Below, piece by piece: positions 28,445 to 35,738 of a stretch of DNA of 35,738 nt. Numbering within the stretch: the stretch's first letter is position 1; the number at the start of each line of letters is the position of its first letter. Below the pieces are notes generated by a model that saw nothing but the letters and a program-made list of their open reading frames with translations, ran no database searches and was not told where the DNA came from. The translations under genes and the position numbers were made by a program. Location of the stretch: IMG/VR virus record IMGVR_UViG_3300050017_000010, positions 1-35,738 of that record. One strand, given 5' to 3'. The DNA is from a virus.

Positions 28445-29626
28445 ATGAGTAGCACCATTAGCCCTAATATGAATCTAGTCATTCCTACGGTAGGCAATGA
28501 GCTAGGCCCTCAGTATGCTTTCGATGTGAATAACAGCCTATCACTTGTAGATCAACACGACCATACCAGTGGCAGGGGCGTGCAGATCCCTCCCGCAGGC
28601 CTTAACATTAACTCAAACTTAACATTTCTCAATAACTTTGCCGTAGATCTGGCCGGCACCACTTTTAATCCACAGACTTCCGTGCCAGCCGACGGTACAA
28701 TCTATGTCAATGGCGTTGACCTCTACTATGTCGATGAACTGGGTAACAACATCCGCATCACTCAGTCAGGTGCAGTCACTGGTACGCCAGGATCTATTGC
28801 CAATCTTACAAGCCCTGCCTCAGCAACTTATGTTGCCGGCTCTAGTACCTTTGTGTGGCAGTCAAATGCCAATATTGCAGCTAATATGGACTTTGGCGCT
28901 GCAATTATGCGTAATCTTAGCCCTAATAGCACATTCGCACTGACTTTACAGCCGCCGACTCTTACTTCTAACTACTCAATTACATTGCCATACCTTCCGT
29001 CAACCCAAAGCATCATGACATTAGATGCTGCCGGTAACATGGCAGCGCCATATACAGTAGATAATAGCTCTATAATCATTAGCAGCAATGTGATTGAGGT
29101 GGGCCCTGGTGGTATTACAGCTGCCATGCTCTCCTCCGGTGCAATTAACTCTGTAGTTCCATCAGGAGTCATAACTGCATACGGTGGTGTGTCTGCCCCA
29201 ACCGGGTATTTGATGTGTGATGGTACTTCATATCTACGAGCAACCTATCCAAATCTGTTTACGGCTATCGGCACCGCCTATGGTACAGCCGACAGCACTC
29301 ACTTCAATGTCCCGGACTTGCGTGGTTTATTTCCTCGTGGCACAGACAATGGCGCTGGCAATGATCCAGATACGTTGTCTCGTACGGCCCAAAACCCTGG
29401 CGGTAATACCGGGGACAATGTCGGTTCATTGCAGGCCGATGCTTTTGAAAACCACATCCATGCCTCTAACCTGTACACACTAACCGGTGGAGGACCATTC
29501 GTCGTCTCTGGCGGACAAAGCGGTAATGCACAAATTGGACAAGCTAATACAACCACAGCAACTGGAAGTACAAGCACAGAGACCAGACCCAAGAACGTAT
29601 ACGTTAACTACATCATTAAGACCTAA
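28445..29626 (+). CDS. Tail fibre with phage tail-collar domain
   Basis: A 393-aa protein. The first 60 residues contain QHDHTSGRGVQIPPAGLNIN, a motif common at fibre N-termini. The middle is beta-rich. Residues about 238-300 are a tail-collar domain (SGVITAYGGVSAPTGYLMCD, YGTADSTHFNVPDLRGLFPR) and the end has AFENHIH and ETRPKNVYVNYIIKT, the standard C-terminal metal-binding and capping pieces. It would bind the host surface. SD GGAG about 8 nt before ATG. Confidence 0.88.
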   Translation: MSSTISPNMNLVIPTVGNELGPQYAFDVNNSLSLVDQHDHTSGRGVQIPPAGLNINSNLTFLNNFAVDLAGTTFNPQTSVPADGTIYVNGVDLYYVDELGNNIRITQSGAVTGTPGSIANLTSPASATYVAGSSTFVWQSNANIAANMDFGAAIMRNLSPNSTFALTLQPPTLTSNYSITLPYLPSTQSIMTLDAAGNMAAPYTVDNSSIIISSNVIEVGPGGITAAMLSSGAINSVVPSGVITAYGGVSAPTGYLMCDGTSYLRATYPNLFTAIGTAYGTADSTHFNVPDLRGLFPRGTDNGAGNDPDTLSRTAQNPGGNTGDNVGSLQADAFENHIHASNLYTLTGGGPFVVSGGQSGNAQIGQANTTTATGSTSTETRPKNVYVNYIIKT

Positions 29627-29634
29627 AGGATATC

Positions 29635-32600
29635 GTGGCGTTAAGCAAGCAACCAATTTCTCTTAACTTCGCTCAAGGGATTAATACAAAGGCCGATCCT
29701 TATCAAATACCTATTGGCAGCTTTGCCGCTATGCAAAACTCAGTCTTTAGTGCCACTGGTAGATTGACTAAACGTAATGGCTTTGCTCAGATCACAAGTC
29801 TGCCTAATGCCGATCAAACAGTACTTACCACTTTGAATGACAATCTAATAGCCACTGGATCGAATTTATACGCTTTCAGCCAAGATACCGATCAATGGCT
29901 CAATCAAGGGACAGTGCAGCCAGTACAACTGTCCACACAACCATTAGTGCGCGTATCCACTAGTCAATCAGGCCCAGATGCTGCTACAACTGCGGCAGGC
30001 CTTACCTGCTTAGTCTATGAAGATAATGCTATAGCGTACTACCAGGTGTCCGATAGCATAACTGGTCAACAGATAGTACCCAGGGTATCGTTGGGAGCGG
30101 CATCCTCTCAACCAAGAGCGTTTTTGCTCGGCCAGTACTTTATAGTAACTTTCTTTCAAAATATCGGCGGTAATCATCACTTACGTTATGTTGCCATACC
30201 TATTACGATGCCAACTTCGCCCGAAGGCGTTGAGGACATTGCTACAGGGCTATTGGCGACGTCTGGATACGACGGTGTGGTAGCTAATGGCTTTCTGTAC
30301 ATGGGCTGGGCGGATACCACAAACGATGTAAAGATCGCGTCACTATCGCAACATTTGATCCTGAGTGCGCCGACTGTGGTTACAGGGCATACCGCCAATC
30401 TGATGTCGCTAGCAGCGGATATCATAGGGAGTACAACCCTCGTATGGATGACATTCTGGGATAGTAGCAGTACTAATGGCTACACCTGCTCTTTCAATCA
30501 GGCGCTGGTGCCTATACTCGCCCCTACTAAAGTCATCACTACAACGTCTATAAGTGAACTGACAAGTATCACAGACCAAAATCAGATACTTGAGATCTTC
30601 TATGAGAATATCAATACTTATGGTTCAGGACCAAATAGTGCTGTAGAGACTGACTTTGTGTCTAAAGTCACTATTAGCCAGACAGGTACAGTTATAGGTC
30701 CAGTCATAGTGCTCAGGTCGGTAGGACTGGCATCTAAGCCCTTCATGACTGCGACAGGCGTTATATACATCCTAGTTGCCTACGGCGAAACTAATCAGCC
30801 AAGCTACTTCCTTATCGATAGCCTTGGTAACATATACATGCGCCTAGCTTACTCTAACGGCGGTGGTTATGAGTCTTCCCAGGTGCTACCAACAGTCTCC
30901 TTAGTAGGCACTAACTATTCTGTCCCTTATTTAACCGCAGATCTGCTAACAACCATCAACAAAGGCACTAATAATCCGTCCGGCACGCCAACGGCGGCTA
31001 TATACACACAATTCGGTGTCAACTTAGCTAATATCGGCCTTAATAACTCCGGTCAATATAGCTCTGAGATAGCAGGCGCTCTATTCTTGACGGGCGGTAT
31101 GGTATGGGAGTATGATGGTGTCAGGCCCACAGAGCTAGGCTTTCAAGTATGGCCTGAGAATCAAGCGGTTACGACGTCTACTACCGGCGGTATGATCGGT
31201 GCGGGCACTTATTACTATCAGTTTACTTATGAATGGACAGATAACGCAGGTAATCTGCATAGATCTGCCCCCAGTATCCCCATAAGCATTACAACTACAG
31301 GCTCTACATCTGAGAATACTCTGTATGTGCCAACACTTAGGCTGACATATAAGGTCGCCCCCAACCCAGTGCGTATAGTCGGCTACCGCTGGAGTGTCGC
31401 CCAACAGGTATATTATCAGTTCACCTCCGTCACATCGCCCATCGTTAATAATCCCGCAGTAGACCTAGTCACTTTCACAGATACGCTATCGGACGCAGAG
31501 ATCTTAGGGAATGCCATTCTATACACAACTGGCGGTGTGGTAGAAGATATTGCGCCTCCGGCATCTATAGACAGCACATTGTTCAATAATCGCCTGTGGC
31601 TCATCGATGCGGAAGATCGCAATCTATTGTGGTTCTCCAAGCAGGTAATTGAGGCGGTACCAGTAGAAATGTCAGATCTATTGACGATATACGTCGCCCC
31701 TACGTCAGGTGCTCAAGGTTCAACAGGTCCTATGACCGCCCTTGCCGCCATGGACGATAAACTGATTATCTTTAAGAAAGATGCCATATACTATATAAAC
31801 GGTATTGGTCCTGACAACACAGGCTCTAATAGCGGATATAGCGACCCTATATTTGTTACGGGCGCTGTCGGGTGCGCTAATCCCGCTAGCATAGTATTAA
31901 TGCCTAGCGGACTTATGTTCCAATCAGACAAAGGTATATGGCTTCTAGGTCGCGACCTTAGTACTACGTATATCGGTGCTCCAGTTGAAGGATTTAATAG
32001 TCAAACTGTCGTTGGCGCACAAACTATACCCGCCACTAATCAGGTGCGGTTCGTCTTAGCCAATAATGTCACCTTAATGTACGATTATTACTTCAATCAA
32101 TGGGGTACATTCACTAATACCTTTGCCATTGCCTCTACTCTATATCAAGGATTCCAAACCTATCTCAATAGCTTTGGCCAAGTATTCCAAGAAACTCCGG
32201 GTATCTACTTAGACGGCTCACAGCCAGTGTTGATGTCTTTGACAACTGGTTGGATTAATGTTGCAGGACTGCAAGGGTATGAACGGTTTTATGAGCTATT
32301 TCTGTTAGGCACTTATATCACACCGTTCAAGCTCAATGTATCTTTGGCCTATGACTACAGTTCTTCAGCTACCCAGCAAACCACAGTGTTGCCTAATAAC
32401 TACGTAGCACCGTGGGGCGGCGAAGCGGTATGGGGAAGTGGTGGCCCATGGGGCGGTCCTGGCAACGTGTTTGAAGCGAGGGTATTCCCACAAACTCAGA
32501 AGTGCGAGAGCTTCCAAGTGTCTATCCAAGAAATATATGATCCCAGTTTTGGTGCTAACAGTGGCCAAGGCTTGACATTATCTGGTTTAAACCTTATAGT

Positions 32601-32652
32601 AGGAGTTAAACGCGGATGGAGGACTCAGAGTGCCGGTAAATCATTTGGGTAA
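29635..32652 (+). CDS. Large tail hub/nozzle protein (podoviral tail-tube type)
   Basis: A 1005-aa protein, the largest in the window. The N-terminus (FAQGINTKADPYQIPIGSFA and LTKRNGFAQI) is characteristic of podoviral tail tubular/stabilisation proteins (T7 gp12 or P22 gp10 type), followed by repeated beta-propeller-like segments (SDLLTIYVAPTSG, DKLIIFKKDAIYYINGIG, LMFQSDKGIWLLG, YDYYFNQWGTFTN) and a Gly-rich C-terminal piece. It would form the nozzle of the short tail. GTG start at 29635 with AAAGGA SD. Confidence 0.82.
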   Translation: MALSKQPISLNFAQGINTKADPYQIPIGSFAAMQNSVFSATGRLTKRNGFAQITSLPNADQTVLTTLNDNLIATGSNLYAFSQDTDQWLNQGTVQPVQLSTQPLVRVSTSQSGPDAATTAAGLTCLVYEDNAIAYYQVSDSITGQQIVPRVSLGAASSQPRAFLLGQYFIVTFFQNIGGNHHLRYVAIPITMPTSPEGVEDIATGLLATSGYDGVVANGFLYMGWADTTNDVKIASLSQHLILSAPTVVTGHTANLMSLAADIIGSTTLVWMTFWDSSSTNGYTCSFNQALVPILAPTKVITTTSISELTSITDQNQILEIFYENINTYGSGPNSAVETDFVSKVTISQTGTVIGPVIVLRSVGLASKPFMTATGVIYILVAYGETNQPSYFLIDSLGNIYMRLAYSNGGGYESSQVLPTVSLVGTNYSVPYLTADLLTTINKGTNNPSGTPTAAIYTQFGVNLANIGLNNSGQYSSEIAGALFLTGGMVWEYDGVRPTELGFQVWPENQAVTTSTTGGMIGAGTYYYQFTYEWTDNAGNLHRSAPSIPISITTTGSTSENTLYVPTLRLTYKVAPNPVRIVGYRWSVAQQVYYQFTSVTSPIVNNPAVDLVTFTDTLSDAEILGNAILYTTGGVVEDIAPPASIDSTLFNNRLWLIDAEDRNLLWFSKQVIEAVPVEMSDLLTIYVAPTSGAQGSTGPMTALAAMDDKLIIFKKDAIYYINGIGPDNTGSNSGYSDPIFVTGAVGCANPASIVLMPSGLMFQSDKGIWLLGRDLSTTYIGAPVEGFNSQTVVGAQTIPATNQVRFVLANNVTLMYDYYFNQWGTFTNTFAIASTLYQGFQTYLNSFGQVFQETPGIYLDGSQPVLMSLTTGWINVAGLQGYERFYELFLLGTYITPFKLNVSLAYDYSSSATQQTTVLPNNYVAPWGGEAVWGSGGPWGGPGNVFEARVFPQTQKCESFQVSIQEIYDPSFGANSGQGLTLSGLNLIVGVKRGWRTQSAGKSFG

Positions 32653-32923
32653 GTTGGCGAGAATGCTTAAGAATCCATTTAAAAAGAGACCGCCAAGCAT
32701 AGCACTGAGTGAATTAGAATCCGAGATTTGGGACTTTGCCTCTATCCAATGGTGGAACCACGACTCAAACCGCCCAAGATCCTATGGCCTTCTACTACAG
32801 GAGTACAAGCAGTTGAGTAAAGACGTTCACAGTTTGCTGGCAGATGGCATCCTATATACACCCTATGGCCCAGTCAAGATCAGAATATGCACCCCCCTAG
32901 AGAAAATGCTGATGAATGGTTGA
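32630..32923 (+). CDS. Small basic tail-operon protein
   Basis: A 97-aa protein with a basic N-terminus (KLARMLKNPFKKRPP) and a helical centre (IALSELESEIWDFASIQWWN). No known motif. GGAGG lies 7 nt before GTG 32630, which is therefore the start, and the gene overlaps the end of the tail hub gene by 23 nt. It overlaps the GNAT gene at its 3' end by 8 nt. Function unknown. Confidence 0.7.
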   Translation: MPVNHLGKLARMLKNPFKKRPPSIALSELESEIWDFASIQWWNHDSNRPRSYGLLLQEYKQLSKDVHSLLADGILYTPYGPVKIRICTPLEKMLMNG

Positions 32924-33317
32924 GATAAATCTCATTCCCTTTAAGCACAAGCACTTGCCATTAGTGCTCGAGCTCCTTAAAAGCCGCCAGTACGTAGGTA
33001 TATCAGACATCACCACCAAAACGCTTCCTAAGATCGGCTATATCGCTATGCTCGGTGACCAACCAGTGGCGTGTGGCTTTCTTAGGCGCTTAGAACCATT
33101 TTACGCACAGCTGGACACGCTAAGTTCGAGCGCATACTTCGGTAGTGACATTAGGCACCTTGGCATAAACAAATGCGTGTTTGCCCTCATCGATGATGCT
33201 AAACGCTTGAAACTTAAGGGTATTATTTCTCACACTTCTGACCCAGGCATCTTGTCTCGGGCACAATCTATCGGCTTCCACATCGTCGAGCAAACTATTA
33301 TTGCCAAACCCCTTTAA
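32916..33317 (+). CDS. GNAT-like protein in virion operon
   Basis: A 133-aa protein with an acetyltransferase-like layout: INLIPFKHKHLPLVLELLKS at the N-terminus, IGYIAMLGDQPVACGFLRRL as central strands, and LGINKCVFALIDDAKRLKLK followed by SRAQSIGFHIVEQ as the C-terminal helix-strand of the fold. The acetyl-CoA loop (RHLGIN) is short, so activity is uncertain. I recall such proteins as common before the internal virion gene in podovirus-like contigs. Distinct from the GNAT at 6771-7205. Confidence 0.72.
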   Translation: MVEINLIPFKHKHLPLVLELLKSRQYVGISDITTKTLPKIGYIAMLGDQPVACGFLRRLEPFYAQLDTLSSSAYFGSDIRHLGINKCVFALIDDAKRLKLKGIISHTSDPGILSRAQSIGFHIVEQTIIAKPL

Positions 33318-33334
33318 ATTGGACATGGGGACTA
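33318..33334 (+). promoter_or_regulatory. Copy B of conserved 17-nt late-promoter-like motif
   Basis: ATTGGACATGGGGACTA with ACCCCT four nucleotides upstream, as in copy A. It begins immediately after the GNAT gene stop and precedes the ejection-protein genes by about 140 nt. Confidence 0.65.
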
Positions 33335-33474
33335 AGAGGGTAGAGGCCCTCTACGTCCGGACCCTTCATTTGAGTGAGCTTAGAAAGCTTCTCGAATAAG
33401 ACGGGCGCCTAAAAACGCTCAACGGCGTAGTTGGCTTCTCCTTTTCACCTCCACACCACTTCAGGAGTGTACCA
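33318..33474 (+). other. Long untranslated leader before ejection-protein genes
   Basis: A 157-nt gap without a gene. It starts with copy B of the 17-nt motif, then a strong palindrome GTAGAGGCCCTCTAC (33339-33353), a smaller AGCTT/AAGCT hairpin, and CGCC/GGCG complementary segments, ending in the SD AGGAG before GTG 33475. The structure suggests a folded 5' leader. Confidence 0.6.
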
Positions 33475-34815
33475 GTGAGTTCAATTACAGGCATGTTAGG
33501 TTTGAATGGCGGAGTAAACGGCACCGGGGTGGCAGGGCCTCAAGGCGCCCAGGTGGTGAATCCAGTAGATCCTGGCCAGACTAATACAGCATATGACCAA
33601 ACACAAACTGCCATGCAACAACAGAACTCGCTACTAAATGCCCTACAAGCTCAAAATGGCCTTGGTAATCAATCTTCAGTATATAATCAAATGCAAGGCG
33701 TCGCTAACGGTACTGGTCCTAACCCGGCGCAAGCTCAATTAGCCCAGGCAACAGGCGCTAATACGGCTAATCAAGCAGCACTAATGGCCGGTCAGCGAGG
33801 GTCTGGCGCTAATGCCGGTCTTCTCGCGCGCCAAGCTGCTCAACAGGGCGCCGCTAATCAACAAAATGCCGCAGGCCAGGCAGCAACACTTCAGGCCAAC
33901 CAAAGTCTTAATGCTTTGAACAATCTCGGCGGTATCGCCAACACTCAAGTTTCTAATCAAATTGGCCAAACTAATGCCAATACTCAAGCGCAACAAGCAG
34001 AGCAATCTAACTTATTAAATGCTCAACTAGGCGTTAATAACTCCAATGTAGCTAATCAAGCAAGTATCAACGCCTCAAATGCAGGGGCTGCTAATGCTAT
34101 GACCGGCCTTCTGGGCAGTGCGCTTGGTGGTGCCGCGCAGGGAGCAGGCGCAGGACTTACTGGGGCGGCTGCCTCAGGCGCAGGCGCAGGCGCAGGCGCA
34201 GGCGCACGCGGTGGAAAAGTATCAGATCTACCAAAAATGGCCACTGGCGGTCCTGTTTCCAACGGGCCACAAAGTAGTTTTGGTCAATTCTTGAATTCTG
34301 GTGTTAACCCCGGCTCCGCGCCATCGAGTCCAATGGCTTCTAGCCAAGGCGAAAGTCAAGGGAATGCAGCTTTACAGGCAGGCGCGAACAAGCTTGGTCA
34401 AGCACTTGTCGCAAGCGCACCGACGCCATCTACTCCCGCCGCTCCATCTTTGGCCACAATCCAAGCAACACCTGCTGCGGCATCTAATGCCGGGTATTCT
34501 AAGCCAATGGCCTCTGGCGGCAAAGTACCAGTCCTACTCTCCCCAGGTGAAAAGAAACTAAGTCCTGCTCAAGCCCAGGCAGTCGCTAAAGGTAAAGGTA
34601 GTCCTATGGCCATGGGCGCTACTGTCCCGGGCAAGCCTGTAGTTGGCGGCGCTAAGAATGATTATGCTAATGATATCATCAAAGATTCAGCCGAGCCGGG
34701 CACTGTCATCATACCTAGGTCAGTGACTCAGTCTAAGAACCCAGAGCAAAAGGCTATTGAGTTCGTCAGAGCTGTATATGCTAAAAAAGGCCGCTTGCCA
34801 AGGAAGTCTAAGTAA
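33475..34815 (+). CDS. Internal virion/ejection-type protein, Ala/Gln/Asn-rich
   Basis: A 446-aa protein. Residues 1-250 are rich in Ala, Gln, Asn and Gly with long helical stretches (QQQNSLLNALQAQNG, NQAALMAGQRGSGANAG). A glycine-rich segment with GAGAGAGA follows, then YSKPMASGGKVPVLLSPGEK (a motif of phage virion proteins), and ANDIIKDSAEPGTVIIPRSV. Low complexity and layout fit proteins stored in the head and ejected with DNA, as in T7 gp14-16; exact role not shown. GTG 33475 with AGGAG SD. Downstream of the third late-type motif. Confidence 0.7.
   Translation: MSSITGMLGLNGGVNGTGVAGPQGAQVVNPVDPGQTNTAYDQTQTAMQQQNSLLNALQAQNGLGNQSSVYNQMQGVANGTGPNPAQAQLAQATGANTANQAALMAGQRGSGANAGLLARQAAQQGAANQQNAAGQAATLQANQSLNALNNLGGIANTQVSNQIGQTNANTQAQQAEQSNLLNAQLGVNNSNVANQASINASNAGAANAMTGLLGSALGGAAQGAGAGLTGAAASGAGAGAGAGARGGKVSDLPKMATGGPVSNGPQSSFGQFLNSGVNPGSAPSSPMASSQGESQGNAALQAGANKLGQALVASAPTPSTPAAPSLATIQATPAAASNAGYSKPMASGGKVPVLLSPGEKKLSPAQAQAVAKGKGSPMAMGATVPGKPVVGGAKNDYANDIIKDSAEPGTVIIPRSVTQSKNPEQKAIEFVRAVYAKKGRLPRKSK
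34178..34206 (+). repeat. ggcgca hexanucleotide tandem repeat
   Basis: About five consecutive ggcgca units in frame, encoding alternating Gly-Ala. Likely variable in copy number. Confidence 0.7.
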
Positions 34816-35738
34816 TGGGCAACATTAAGATAAACTTAAGTGAATTTAAGCACTTGAACTCTGACGATAAGTCTACAACACTTCAGCATAAAGATGGGCA
34901 CACAATCACGCTCGCCCATAAATCTCTGTCAAAGCCCAATCAAGAAGCGCTGATGGCCCTAGCACAACCTGCAAAAGCAATTGAGACAGACAACACTGCC
35001 AAGGGCGTGCAGCAAGCACAGTCGATGCCCGAACAGCCGCAATACGGCAATGTCATCCATAAGAAGGCTGAAGGCGGTAATGTTTCTTCTTCTTCTTCTT
35101 CCGCACCTCCGCAGCAATTCGCAGGTGAAGACTCAGATAAAGATCCTTCATCCCAAGTCGTACAACCAGATGCTAGTAAATCACCAGTGGTGATCAATGT
35201 AGGCTCACCGCCTCAAGATCAAGGCGTATCTGCCAACGGTACCCCTAACGCGCTAATGACCAATGATCAACAAGCGCAAGCCAATCAACCTGCGCAACCT
35301 CGAGCGCCAGCATCTGCCACTGCCCCCGCACAACCCCAAGGTACAGACCCTGACAGCGAACAGCCAGAGGTCGCCTCTACTGGCAATCCTGGTGCACAAG
35401 ATAACACAGACTCTATGCAACAGCCCTCGGCAGATGCTATAAATGCTGCCGCCACCGTGCAACCGCCACCACCTCCGACAGTCGGTCAAGTACTAACCTC
35501 TCCACAATCAGCCCCCGCCATTAAGCAATCATTTGATGAGGAATATGCGAAAGCTAAAGCAGATTACAATGATGGTAAAATAACGCCTAAAACTTATGCA
35601 GATTTATGGGCTAACAAAAGTACACCTGCCAAAATCGCCAGTGTATTTGGTTTAATTCTAGGTGGTATCGGCAGCGGCTTGACACATCAACCAAATGCTG
35701 CCCTAGCTATGATGGACAAGATCTTAGATCAAGATTTG
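34815..35738 (+). CDS. Partial CDS, internal virion/ejection-type protein
   Basis: An open frame from ATG 34815 (TAATG overlap with the previous gene) to the right edge, at least 308 codons. The N-terminus MGNIKINLSEFKHLNSDDKS and LQHKDGHTITLAHKSL look folded. A Ser run from tct repeats, a Pro/Gln/Ala-rich disordered region, then DEEYAKAKADYNDGKITPKT and a glycine-containing hydrophobic segment (IASVFGLILGGIGSGL) follow. The hydrophobic segment could insert in membranes, as ejection proteins do. The rest lies outside the window. Confidence 0.75.
   Translation, partial: MGNIKINLSEFKHLNSDDKSTTLQHKDGHTITLAHKSLSKPNQEALMALAQPAKAIETDNTAKGVQQAQSMPEQPQYGNVIHKKAEGGNVSSSSSSAPPQQFAGEDSDKDPSSQVVQPDASKSPVVINVGSPPQDQGVSANGTPNALMTNDQQAQANQPAQPRAPASATAPAQPQGTDPDSEQPEVASTGNPGAQDNTDSMQQPSADAINAAATVQPPPPPTVGQVLTSPQSAPAIKQSFDEEYAKAKADYNDGKITPKTYADLWANKSTPAKIASVFGLILGGIGSGLTHQPNAALAMMDKILDQDL

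Noticed and set aside
1-35738. tRNA genes, CRISPR arrays, insertion sequences, integrase or attachment sites
   Set aside because: I scanned by eye and saw no cloverleaf pattern, regular spaced repeats, transposase or integrase motifs.

Overview
The window reads as most of the genome of a tailed double-stranded DNA phage with podovirus-like structural genes, cut at both ends. Coding density is very high, with many 1-4 nt start/stop overlaps (ATGA, TAATG) and strong Shine-Dalgarno (SD) sites. I see terminase, portal, a podoviral-type tail hub, a tail-collar fibre and a complete replication/recombination set. I see no rRNA, tRNA, CRISPR array, insertion sequence or integrase. The host is probably Gram-negative: the phage encodes a lipobox lipoprotein, a signal-peptide protein and a c-type cytochrome, all expected in a periplasm.

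Layout: two divergent gene blocks separated by a regulatory region at about 21280-21876. Leftward (minus strand) from there: a ClpP-like protease, small proteins, a possible holin/spanin pair, a RecA-like ATPase, a 56-aa membrane peptide, SbcD/SbcC-like nuclease subunits, an HNH nuclease, a DEDD exonuclease, a metallophosphoesterase, a lytic transglycosylase, a MazZ-type nucleotide hydrolase, a HAD phosphatase, an OB-fold SSB candidate, a PrimPol-helicase and a family A DNA polymerase. After a sigma70-like promoter near 7950 comes the packaging/head block: an HTH protein, a GNAT protein, terminase, small virion candidates, portal and the start of what is probably the scaffold.

Rightward (plus strand): a short envelope cassette (membrane microprotein, lipoprotein, exported ClpP-like protease, second microprotein, cytochrome c), two tandem alanine-rich paralogs, then virion genes: a major tail/decoration candidate, an FN3-fused adaptor, an HNH insertion, a collar fibre, a 1005-aa tail hub, a GNAT protein and two internal/ejection-type proteins, the last running off the end.

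The most unusual signals are: (1) the envelope cassette with a monoheme cytochrome c next to a secreted ClpP-like protease; (2) a 17-nt motif ATTGGACATRRGGACTA found three times, always upstream of and in the same direction as structural genes, which looks like a phage-specific late promoter or leader element; (3) a 110-nt element closed by a perfect 15-bp inverted repeat that fills the SSB/PrimPol-helicase gap; (4) a terminator-like hairpin with a CCUCCUCC loop in the leader of the leftward operon; (5) a recombination scar repeating the last 20 codons of a virion gene. Several start sites are moved from the longest reading frame to SD-supported codons, and five genes too short or truncated for routine ORF calling are added.
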